Assembly: GCF_964355755.1 (NCBI RefSeq)
Contig: NC_092670.1
Location: forward strand, 32,477,795 to 32,541,794
DNA from: Antedon mediterranea
Taxonomy: Eukaryota > Echinodermata > Crinoidea > Comatulida > Antedonidae
Reading direction: 5' to 3'
DNA: 64,000 bases
Below the pieces are notes generated by a model. The model was not told the origin of the DNA. It was given only the letters and a program-made list of their open reading frames with translations, and made no database searches. Position numbers and translations under genes: made by a program. Every line of letters begins with the position of its first letter. The first letter of the stretch is position 1. Shown piece by piece: positions 56,098 through 64,000 of the stretch.

Positions 56098-56400
56098 TTA
56101 ATTGTTAACCGAGGACTTGCAGTCCGCACATCGATATAAGTCGATGTCCAAGGCCTCAGATGGTGCAATATTCACACATGCACCGTGGTACCACACCTCG
56201 CAATAGTCACATTGTATCATAAATGAGCCGGCCCAGGGCTGGCGACATAGACAATACAACGGTCCCGCATCCGGATCTGTAGGTGAAGAAAGAGAAGGTA
56301 AATTAAAATCAGCCAGCCATTTAGGAAGTTGTCGATCCCGACAGGGCTTCAGCTTGTCATGATTTAAAACCACCGTCTTGTTCCTCAGCTGCACCTGAAA
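56098..56400 (-). CDS. Gypsy integrase C-terminus fused to a PHD finger
   Basis: The piece starts VQLRNKTVVLNHDKLKPC, the end of the Gypsy integrase C-terminal domain, just after a TTTCAG|GTGCAG junction at about 56400. After a short linker comes a C4HC3 PHD finger: CLC, CDYC, WYHGACV and CADC. The IQCDYCEVWYHGACV core resembles histone-tail readers of the KDM7/PHF2/PHF8 type, which bind H3K4me3. In chromoviruses a chromodomain takes this place, so chromatin-guided integration is a reasonable inference. The reading frame is separated from the integrase core by about 460 bp of AT-rich DNA. Confidence 0.7.
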   Translation of the reverse strand, partial: FQVQLRNKTVVLNHDKLKPCRDRQLPKWLADFNLPSLSSPTDPDAGPLYCLCRQPWAGSFMIQCDYCEVWYHGACVNIAPSEALDIDLYRCADCKSSVNN

Positions 56401-56862
56401 TATACAAGAACTAATAACATTCATTTCGTTTCGTTTATTTATTTTTTCCACTCATATATATATATATATATATATCATTTACATTTACATAACATATATT
56501 AAATGTGGGTGGATGGAAGTCACAGTAAGTTCACTGAACTTTAAGTCGGGACTCCCGTATGCCTATAAGTATACTAACATTGCTACAGAGTAGACTAAAA
56601 TAAGAATATATAATAGTGAAAGTACATAAAATAAAAAAATAAAAAAAATTTAAATTATAGAAGTTAAGATAAACCAGGCAATTATATAATATATGATAAA
56701 AGGGATAATGATAACAATTAGAGTACAATATGAAATATAATTAAATATGGTATAATAACAAGTATAACGATACAATGTAGCGGAGATTATTGAATACCAG
56801 GGTGAAGGATTTAATGCCATGTATCACCACCAAATAAATAAGGATAAAAGATCGGCGAAAAA
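56401..56862 (-). other. AT-rich interruption in Gypsy pol
   Basis: Separates the integrase core (last residues SEYAT) from the integrase C-terminus. It has a TA repeat at about 56455-56475 and a TTTCAG acceptor-like end. Either an insertion or an intron; no clear donor is seen. Confidence 0.5.
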
Positions 56863-57723
56863 TTATGTAGCATATTCTGACACCATTACATTAGTAATAA
56901 TACTAGGCCCCTTCCAGGGGGGACACAATTTCTTACACTTTCCCCTATGGGTAGCGTTGTCAAGGACGTAGACTTTGTCCCCACATTGGTATGGACGTTC
57001 CAGTACTCGAAGATCATAGTCCCGTTTCATTCTCTTCTGAGTTTGCTTTAGCGTTTCCCTAACAACGCCATGGGCATCACAGATCGCTTTCACCAAATCT
57101 GCAACATAGGTGGCTACCTCCTGCTCCTCCGTGGATCTACATTCTCCAAACATAAGATCAGCTGGTAAGTTGACCTCTCGGCCCAGCATCAGCATGTTTG
57201 GAGTACAACCAGTCGAGCAGTTCACCGTGGCGCGTAGTGCACCAGCAATCTGCGGCAGATAGACATCCCAGTCTCGCTGCCTCTTCCCAACGAAACATCG
57301 TACAGCATCCATTAGTGTGCGATTAAATCGCTCTACTTGACCATTAGCCGCCGGTCGGTAGCTTGTCGTTCGGGTCTTGTGAATCTGCAAAACTTTACAT
57401 AAAGATGCAAACAATTCACTTTCCAGATTCAAATTCCTCCCCTGGTCTGAGTGTAACTGAAAAGGTACACCGAACCTAGAGAAAAAGTCCCTTACTAGGG
57501 CTCTAGCGGTTACCTCTGCAACTTGAGACGGGAGCGGGCTGATTTTAACCCATTTGGTGAATTGGTCGACCATCATCAGAATGTAGATGTTTCCCTGTTC
57601 AGTTTTTGGTAACGGGCCAAGGAAATTGATATGTATGCGTTCCATAGGAACACCGGCCTGGAATTCGGTCAACTGGTGTCGACCTTGGCGACCTTCTATT
57701 ACAAATATTGCAAGTCTGTACAT
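56863..57723 (-). pseudogene. Gypsy integrase catalytic core
   Basis: The DDE core is readable: HINFLGPLP where the family has Asp before FLGPLP, then LHSDQGRN (second Asp) and NGQVERFNR (Glu). The first catalytic residue is thus Asn in this copy. It ends at a stop right after the start of the C-terminal domain and is frameshifted relative to the upstream zinc domain (overlap 57599-57723). Confidence 0.8.
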
Positions 57724-58854
57724 ACCTCCGTATATCCCCGCCCATACCGTACCAGAAAAACTTCTCCTTCAGTCGAAACTTGGTCCGGGCGACCCCTTGA
57801 TGACCCGCCGATGGCAAATCATGATGTAACCTGAGAGCTACGGCGTGTAGCTCCCTGGGCAACAAAAGTAGTCGTCCGGTAACCGTACCCTCCGCTTGAT
57901 GGATGAACAGTATACCCGCTTCCGTGAGGTGCAGGCGTTGCCTGTTCAGCCAGTAGTGTTTGGTGGCAGCGCTGGAGATAAACAGCTGATTCTCGGAGGG
58001 TTCCCCATTCTGCAACCAGTCCAGAACAGGTGCCAAGTCAGGATCACTCGTTTGGTGTTGCCGTAGCTCATCCAGTGAGTAACTCCAACACTCGGGTCCC
58101 TTCGGCCGTAGCTGTACTGCAGCCACTCGTCCACCGTCGTCGTCCTGTAGGAAAGAAAACTGAATCGTACCGTTAGTAGCAGTCCGTGATACCTCTATAC
58201 TTACCGGTCCACCGGGGTCCCAAGGAACATCGTCCCCTGGCAGAGTACCCCCCGGGTGGTCCACGGCTACCTGGTGTACGTGGGCGATGGGCAAAACGTC
58301 GTCCACTTCATCCTGGAACGCTGACCATCTGGCATCTGCCCGTTGACAGTACGAACAGCCCCAACAGGGAAGCCCTTCAAGCGCAGGCCGTTCGTGGCTA
58401 CTGTCATGCGTTTCTGGTCGGCGAGAAAGAGCATCGGCTTTGCCATGGTGTTGTCCTCGGTGGTGTTCAATCAGCAGGTGGTACTGGCTCAGCTCCTCGA
58501 TCCACCGAGCGAGTTGCCCCTGTGGTTGCTTGAAGTTGAGGAGCCAGATCAGGCTGTTGTGATCAGTCCGCACTCTAAAAGGTCTGCCTAGAAGGTAGTG
58601 CCTAAAATGCCTTGAATGCCTTGTCATGAACACAATTGCCAGCAACTCCTTGCGTGTAGTGCAATAGTTCCGTTGTTCATGAGTTAGACGGGCACTTGCA
58701 TATGCAATTACCTTCTCCTTACCTTCCTGCAGCTCGCCTCCTAGCGCTTGATCTGAAGCGTCGACATCCAGAATAAATTTATCAGTCCCGTTCGGCAAGG
58801 CGAGAACGAGAGCAGCTTTCAAGCCGGTGAACGCCTGTTGTTGTTCCTCCCCCC
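57599..58854 (-). pseudogene. Gypsy RNase H and integrase zinc-binding domain
   Basis: Begins FHWGEEQQQAF (58854), then the RNase H core (FILDVDASDQALGGEL, RKELLAIVF, RVRTDHNSLIWLL). The His-His-Cys-Cys zinc domain of integrase follows (LHHDLPSAGHQGV...CNIC). The frame then shifts at about 57700 before the catalytic core. Confidence 0.8.
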
Positions 58855-59300
58855 AGTGAAACTTCCTCTTTTTTACCTAGCACGACAATATCATCGAGAA
58901 ATGCCAATACAGTATCCCATGCCAATCCCCGCAGCACCAAACACATGGCACGGGAGAAGGTTGCAGGACAATTGGTAAGACCAAATGGCATTTTCACGAA
59001 TTCATACAGGCCATGCTTGGTGATAAACGCTGTCTTCTTACGGTCTTCATCCTTCATCTTAATCTGCCAGTACTCCCAAATCGCGTCCAGTTTAGAAAAC
59101 CAGATATTCCCCGACAGTGTGTCCAGGCAATCACGAATCAGAGGTAATGGATACGCATCTTTAGTAGTGATGTTGTTAAGAGCCCTATAGTCAATGCAAA
59201 AACGCACAGAACCATCGCGCTTCTGGACCAACACAGGCGGTGATGCCCACTCGGACATGGACGGTTGAATAACACCAGCTTCCAACATCTTCCTTATCTC
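58850..59300 (-). pseudogene. Gypsy reverse transcriptase, internally deleted
   Basis: Contains MLEAGVIQPSMSEWASPPVL, RFCIDYRALN, FVKMPFGLTNCPATF and the catalytic FLDDIVVLGK box. The N-terminal RT part and protease are absent: two in-frame stops separate it from the upstream ORF. The thumb/connection region is deleted after VLGKK, joining out of frame to the RNase H. Confidence 0.8.
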
Positions 59301-59318
59301 GGGGTGGTCCTAAGACAC

Positions 59319-60053
59319 TCACTCCACTGCTGTCCTAGCCCCTGCACTATGTCTATCCGACTCTCTACTCCTGCTACTGTCAGTATCAGTACCATCCCTA
59401 CTAAGGTCACTATCGCTGGTCGATGGAGATCGCTGGCGAGCCCTAGTTTTAGACCTAGCGTTTTTAGATAGTCTCCTGGGTAGTCTTTCCTCCTCGTCCT
59501 CCCTAGAGCTAAAACACGAGTCTAAGGTTATTGGAGATGGCTTTCTGATGTAGCTCCTACGTTGTGTTGACCTACTCTTACTTCTATCCTGGTCAGAACG
59601 CCCAGCGGAGGTGGACGGCATATAAGCCCTAAGCCCACCTTCGAGATGCCGAGGATCACTAGCAGGTCCTGCAGTATAATACGTACCTGGTACCTCTAAT
59701 AAAGGAGTAGCCTGAGGCGATGAGAGGATGTGGTATTGACCACTATGGTCCCCATAATTTTGCACCAGGTAGACCCCTTCCATATCTACAGGTTGTGAGA
59801 CCTGCGACCCCCTTCTGGCCGCTCTATTCTGTTTTTCCACTAAAGGTGACACATTATCAATCATTTGGCCTACGCCTCCACCTAAACTCGGATTCGGTTG
59901 AAAATCCAGGTAGTCAACTAACCTGGCAGTACCGGCTACTCCGTGTATCTGGTGAATATTAGAGGACGTAATGTTGCCATGGGTAGCCCGCCATTTAACT
60001 ATTCTAGTTGCCCGTTTCTTCCCTACATTAGGGACTCCATAAAGGTCTTGCAC
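59319..60053 (-). CDS. Gypsy upstream ORF with helix-hairpin-helix motif
   Basis: About 244 codons without a clear ATG; the frame opens after a TAG a few codons above. The start reads LYGVPNVGKKRATRIVKWR and IHQIHGVAG, a double helix-hairpin-helix pattern of nonspecific DNA-binding type. The C-terminus is Ser/Arg-rich. It is in the gag position, but no capsid motif or CCHC knuckle is visible. It may be the remaining half of a gag or accessory protein. Confidence 0.45.
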   Translation of the reverse strand: MQDLYGVPNVGKKRATRIVKWRATHGNITSSNIHQIHGVAGTARLVDYLDFQPNPSLGGGVGQMIDNVSPLVEKQNRAARRGSQVSQPVDMEGVYLVQNYGDHSGQYHILSSPQATPLLEVPGTYYTAGPASDPRHLEGGLRAYMPSTSAGRSDQDRSKSRSTQRRSYIRKPSPITLDSCFSSREDEEERLPRRLSKNARSKTRARQRSPSTSDSDLSRDGTDTDSSRSRESDRHSAGARTAVE

Positions 60054-60783
60054 TGGGCAAAAGTTAACTAGAACCTAGTTACAGTGTATGACAGATGTTA
60101 TTAAGCAAAGAGTACAAATTAAAATATCGTCAATGCAAAAACGCACACACAATATTGCAAAATGGCTGTGGGAGATGCAAATATAATAAAATATTTTACC
60201 AGCAAACCTGCAATGAAAAGCAACTAGATTATTAAAAAAAAAACCGTCAATACGGTTAACAACACTTACCACTAAACCTTCCCCCGATGCAAAGAAAGGA
60301 GAGCGATAATGCCACTATGAGGTTAACACAATATATTACGTACAGTCAGTATAATTTCTCAAGATAAAAAACCTGACTGACGGACGAAAAAGATATTATC
60401 AATAAAAACAATCAAGATAAAAATTAGTGGTGCCACTCAGTTCAACGGCCACGCCTAGTATCCCACCAGGTGATACGGCCTACCAAACTGTCCACTAATA
60501 CTTCAACTATAGAAAAAAAAATAAATACAACTCCCGGTCCGTATCGACTACCCCGTCGATACGCTAAACAGCAAGTATCCAAATGCCACAATACTGCCTG
60601 ATTAACTTTACCGGTATGTTATACCTTCAATAAATATACCAACTTCAATAAACTAACAAATGCACTGTAAGCACAATAAGTTAATAGGTTTCGGAGGACG
60701 AAATACCTCGCGATCGACCCGATCACGTTAAGAATGCCAAGCAATCAAGGTTCCCACCTCTCCAAAAAAAACTATATTCCGAG
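60054..60783 (-). other. Gypsy leader region
   Basis: Untranslated or degraded sequence between the primer site and the first ORF; no gag frame seen. Confidence 0.5.
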
Positions 60784-60801
60784 CTTTTGCTCGCAGCGCC
60801 A
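60784..60801 (-). other. Primer binding site
   Basis: Minus strand TGGCGCTGCGAGCAAAAG, one base after the 5' LTR, starting with the TGG expected to pair with a tRNA CCA end. The tRNA is not identified. Confidence 0.65.
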
Positions 60802-60802
60802 A

Positions 60803-61090
60803 TGTTGTGATTTTAGGTTGGTGCTGGAATGGCCTGATAATTAATTACCTTAACAGTCCCGCTTGTCCTAAATCACACACAATGTAAATGAGCAAGTCCA
60901 AGTCAATATATATAATCGGTATCTTCCGTCTTGTTTGCTTGGTTCCCTGCTTCAAACAGACCGGTTCGGGGGGCGTCGAGGTCCCACGTTAACATTTGCA
61001 TACCCCCTGTATGCAAATCAAGCTAGCGGGGAGACGCCCTCGTTCGGTCGGAGGGGTGGTCTGTTTACCCAGCGGGCGCCGTTCACAACA
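60803..61090 (-). repeat. Gypsy 5' LTR
   Basis: 288 bp, shorter than the 3' LTR by small indels; same TGTTGTGA...TCACAACA ends. Confidence 0.9.
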
Positions 61091-61157
61091 CTACTCTTAG
61101 TTCAATTCAATTCAATTCAATTAATAACTGTTACTTTTAATTTTCTTATTTTGATAG

Positions 61158-61231
61158 CTTCCGTTTGCTTTAATTCCTGTGTTAACTTTCACAAGCATGG
61201 GTAGCCTAATGCAAGATTTTCAAAATGGGAT
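61158..61231 (+). CDS. SLC11A2: NRAMP visible exon 11 (TM10)
   Basis: Acceptor TTGATAG ends at 61157, donor GTAAGT at 61232. Encodes LPFALIPVLTFTSMGSLMQD and FQNG, ending two bases into a codon. The remaining exons are past the window end. Confidence 0.94.
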
Positions 61232-61562
61232 GTAAGTAAAAATGAAATACTATACAAAGATGTTTATTAATGAGGGCGCTGTAGTGCTGACGCCTGTAAT
61301 CTAGCTAACCTGGACAAATTTTTTTTTCTTTTTACCTTTATTTTACTGTTTTGGTTACTGTTATACCGTGAATTGTGTTTATTTGTAATGCTGAATGTGT
61401 AGTAACCTAAATTTTGATTTCTGCTGACTAAGTGCCTCTCCAAAAATAACTGTTTTTCTAAACTGATTCTTAGGCCTAAAGGTGATTAAAAGTGACTGTG
61501 TGAACTGTAGCGTGACACACTACAACACGGACTGTGGGTGTGAGACAATAGCCAGCTGAACA
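61232..61562 (+). other. NRAMP intron and likely LINE 5' leader
   Basis: Short intron sequence leading into the LINE. The LINE 5' end is not clearly bounded and no separate ORF1 is visible. Confidence 0.4.
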
Positions 61563-64000
61563 ATGTGTATCAGCCAGCCTAGGCCTAGACCTATTTCGTA
61601 TAGCCGTGAGTTTATGCTTTCATTTCACTTGGCGAAAAATTATAAACTTATTCCTGAGCTTACTTACCAATACCTCAGAGATAATAAAATCCTCAAACAC
61701 AAACGTTCTCGAAGAGGAGGAAGGAATATTCGGAGATGTATTGCAACTATAGTTTCGCAAAGTCAAAGAAATTACAATAAAAGCGATGATAATATTGTCC
61801 AGGATAGGTTGCCTAAAGTTCTAGTTAAAATAGTGAGAGAAGAGTATGCCTTTAATAAAAGAGCTAGACTTCCATCAATACTACTCACTAATGCTAACTC
61901 ACTAGTTAATAAAATGGATGAATTTGAAATTGTAATGAAGAGAGAAAATATAGATATCGCTATTATCACTGAAACTTGGTTTACTAACGATCTACCTAGT
62001 GATTCTGGAAAATTTAAATTATGTGAATATGAAGTATACCGTAAAGATCGGGCAAATAAAAAAGGAGGTGGTGTAGCAGTATACATTCGTAATCATATAG
62101 AATCTGCAAGCATTACTGAAGCTGTGATACCCGAAAATCTTGAGGTGGTGTGGATCCAGGTTAAAGTACCATCTTGTATTGGATCAATCTTATGTATATG
62201 CGCTGTGTATTACCCTCCGAGGTGCAACCATGCAATGCTGCTTTCTGACCACATTGTGACAACAGTGGATAAGATTCGAGGAACACATAATAAAGCAGCA
62301 TTTATTATACTAGGCGACTTCAATGAATTTGATACTGATGAGTTAGAAAACCATCTCTTACTTAAACAAGTCGTTCTTTTCCCAACTCGCAAACAAAATT
62401 GCCTGGACAAAATTGTCACTGATGTTGATAATGTTTACGAAACACCCATAAAGCACAGTCCATTGGGCAAGAGTGACCACTGTGTTATCATTTGGAAGCC
62501 TTTAAATCAAATTCGCAAGCCTACCTCAAAAGCCTTGATCACAAGGCCATTCAGAGAATCTTGTATTCGATCGATGGGCCAATGGATAACTCAGGAATCA
62601 TGGGAGGAGGTGTATTTGGCAGAATCAGGAGAGAGAATGGCAGAAATCCTTGAAAATATACTAAAACAAAAATACGAAGAACATTTTCCGCAAAAAGTAA
62701 TTCGACGACGAAATAATGAAAAGCCGTGGATGAACTATCGCATACATAAATTGATTGATGAGCGACAAAAGGCATATAGATCTAATAATATAAATTTATG
62801 GCGAAGCCTAAGAAACAAAGTAAAGTATGAAATTAACAAAGCTAAAGAGAAACATTATAAGGATAATATAGAAGGACTAAAAAATGCACAACCCGGTAAA
62901 TGGAATAAAACAATTAAAAACATCACAGGATATAACAAGAAGTCAGACAATGTTAAATTAAATAATTATGGTGAATCTGTTGAAGAACAGGCTGAACAAA
63001 TTAATGAACATTTCTCAAGAGTATGTTGCCAGCTTCCACCACTCAGATTGGAAACACTTCCCTCGTACTTGCCTACAAAACCACCCCCCAAAATATACCA
63101 TGGAGAAATTTGGAAGAGTTTAAACAAATTAAACTCCAATAAATCTGGCCACCCAGATGATATTCCGGTGAAACTCATTAAGCTGTTTTCTTTTGAAATA
63201 GCACAACCCCTGTTTTTAATCTTTAATACCTGTCTAAACGAAGGGGTGTTTCCAACTGTGTGGAAGACCGCATCAATTGTACCAGTACCTAAAGTTAAAA
63301 AACCGACAATGGTTGGCCAATTACGACCTATTTCACTAACTAAAATATTGGGTAGAGTATTTGAATCATTCCTAGCGGGATGGTTAAAAACGGATTTTGA
63401 ACCAGTATTGGATTGTAAACAGTATGGTAACGTGAGAGGAACTAGTACAACACACTACTTAGTAGATATGTTGAATACGGTTATATCCAATATTGATGTG
63501 CCAGGGACCTACGCCACATTATGTACAGTTGATTTCACAACTGCGTTTGATAGGATAAACCATAATGTTGCTATTTCAAAGATGATAGAATCTGGTGTTA
63601 GACCGTCGATAATTCCAACGATTAGCAGTTTTCTGATGAATCGCACCCAGTGTGTGAAATTTAAGGGACATTGTTCTGGACTAAGAACTATAACGTGTGG
63701 GGTCCCCCAGGGTACCAAACTGGGACCCAGCATATTTACTGTTATGGTGAATGATGCGGGTAACACCACTGATAATCGTTGGAAATTTGTGGATGATCTA
63801 ACACTGGGAGAAATAATTAATATAAAAAATAATAGTACATCATCAGAACTTCAATCCCATTTAGATTCCTTGAGTTGTTGGTGTAAACAAAATGACATGC
63901 TACCCAAGCCTTCGAAGTGCCATGTTATTAATATAAATTTTATGAAATCCCAAATAAACTACCCCCAATTTACTATAAGTGGTGAAAAAATTGATACTGT
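61563..64000 (+). CDS. LINE endonuclease-reverse transcriptase ORF (cut by window end)
   Basis: One open frame of about 812 codons from ATG 61563 (in-frame TGA six bases upstream) to the window end, with no stop or frameshift. The AP-endonuclease domain shows LLTNANSLVNKMDE, ITETW, KKGGGVAVYI, LGDFNEF and SDHCVI. The reverse transcriptase shows KSGHPDDIPVKLI, LRPISLTKILGR, TVDFTTAFDRINHN, GVPQGTKLGPSIF and the FVDDLTLGE catalytic box. It belongs to the APE-type non-LTR elements of CR1/Jockey style; the clade is not settled. The intact frame suggests recent activity. It sits in the NRAMP intron after visible exon 11, in the same orientation. Confidence 0.88.
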   Translation, partial: MCISQPRPRPISYSREFMLSFHLAKNYKLIPELTYQYLRDNKILKHKRSRRGGRNIRRCIATIVSQSQRNYNKSDDNIVQDRLPKVLVKIVREEYAFNKRARLPSILLTNANSLVNKMDEFEIVMKRENIDIAIITETWFTNDLPSDSGKFKLCEYEVYRKDRANKKGGGVAVYIRNHIESASITEAVIPENLEVVWIQVKVPSCIGSILCICAVYYPPRCNHAMLLSDHIVTTVDKIRGTHNKAAFIILGDFNEFDTDELENHLLLKQVVLFPTRKQNCLDKIVTDVDNVYETPIKHSPLGKSDHCVIIWKPLNQIRKPTSKALITRPFRESCIRSMGQWITQESWEEVYLAESGERMAEILENILKQKYEEHFPQKVIRRRNNEKPWMNYRIHKLIDERQKAYRSNNINLWRSLRNKVKYEINKAKEKHYKDNIEGLKNAQPGKWNKTIKNITGYNKKSDNVKLNNYGESVEEQAEQINEHFSRVCCQLPPLRLETLPSYLPTKPPPKIYHGEIWKSLNKLNSNKSGHPDDIPVKLIKLFSFEIAQPLFLIFNTCLNEGVFPTVWKTASIVPVPKVKKPTMVGQLRPISLTKILGRVFESFLAGWLKTDFEPVLDCKQYGNVRGTSTTHYLVDMLNTVISNIDVPGTYATLCTVDFTTAFDRINHNVAISKMIESGVRPSIIPTISSFLMNRTQCVKFKGHCSGLRTITCGVPQGTKLGPSIFTVMVNDAGNTTDNRWKFVDDLTLGEIINIKNNSTSSELQSHLDSLSCWCKQNDMLPKPSKCHVININFMKSQINYPQFTISGEKIDT

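Larger units (their letters stand above)
53939..61090 (-). mobile_element. Gypsy/Ty3 LTR retrotransposon with PHD and TatD-like cargo
   Basis: A 7,152-bp element transcribed leftward, bounded by similar LTRs (53939-54240 and 60803-61090) and CTAC target duplications (53935-53938, 61091-61094). Order on the minus strand: primer site, HhH-bearing ORF, RT, RNase H, integrase zinc domain, integrase core, integrase C-terminus plus PHD finger, zinc-finger/TatD-like ORF, polypurine tract. Protease and parts of RT are missing and several frames are broken, so this copy cannot move by its own products. The RT-RNase H-integrase order places it in Gypsy/Ty3. No envelope gene seen. Confidence 0.9.

Noticed and set aside
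55062-56168. Other-frame ORFs over the Gypsy 3' region
   Set aside because: GC-rich sequence keeps several frames open; only the finger and TatD-like frames show recognisable motifs.

Overview
This is an AT-rich eukaryotic window, most likely from a marine invertebrate. GT-AG introns, LINE, SINE, Gypsy, Helitron and MITE elements and a 5S-derived SINE show it is animal DNA. An echinoderm or other invertebrate deuterostome is a guess from overall style, not something the sequence proves. The backbone is one plus-strand gene of the SLC11A/NRAMP family (divalent metal-ion/proton symporter). Eleven coding exons are readable between 117 and 61231; the first exon(s) lie before the window and the last exons after it.

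The intron between the second and third visible exons is about 41 kb (1770-42772). It holds a cluster of minus-strand, apparently single-exon genes for an unrecognised family of type I membrane proteins. Each has a signal peptide, a conserved N-terminal Cys module (CQxFIS...DxGIxTCQD), two Ig-like domains, one transmembrane helix and a tyrosine-motif cytoplasmic tail. I see two subfamilies. Subfamily 1 (4.8-26.5 kb) has genes A, B, D and E plus gene remnants. Its members alternate between tails with YYSI/QPSTS modules (A, D) and tails ending in a DGNRE-type minisatellite (B, E, remnant C). Subfamily 2 (30-41.6 kb) has genes F, G and I and a truncated copy H. Subfamily 1 flanks repeat in order, which implies an ancestral array of two-gene units that has since decayed by deletion, frameshift, nonsense mutation and transposon insertion. 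This looks like a birth-and-death cluster of putative immune or recognition receptors, and it is the most interesting part of the window.

Transposons fill the gaps. There are two Helitrons of one family and two Helitron-like elements of another. There are also a hAT foldback element with 8-bp duplications, a piggyBac-type MITE at TTAA, a Mutator-like element with 9-bp duplications, several TA-flanked MITEs, a 5S SINE and a tRNA-like SINE. Paralogous flanks supply empty sites for several of these insertions.

From 42.8 kb the remaining NRAMP exons are spread among repeat-filled introns. The intron between the tenth and eleventh visible exons carries a 7.15-kb minus-strand Gypsy/Ty3 retrotransposon (53939-61090) with LTRs, CTAC target duplications, a primer site and a polypurine tract. 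Its coding region is broken, but it has two unusual cargo domains: a PHD finger after the integrase C-terminus, and an extra ORF with a C2H2 finger and a degenerate TatD-like hydrolase domain. After the eleventh visible exon, a LINE with an uninterrupted endonuclease-reverse transcriptase frame (61563 onward) runs off the end of the window.
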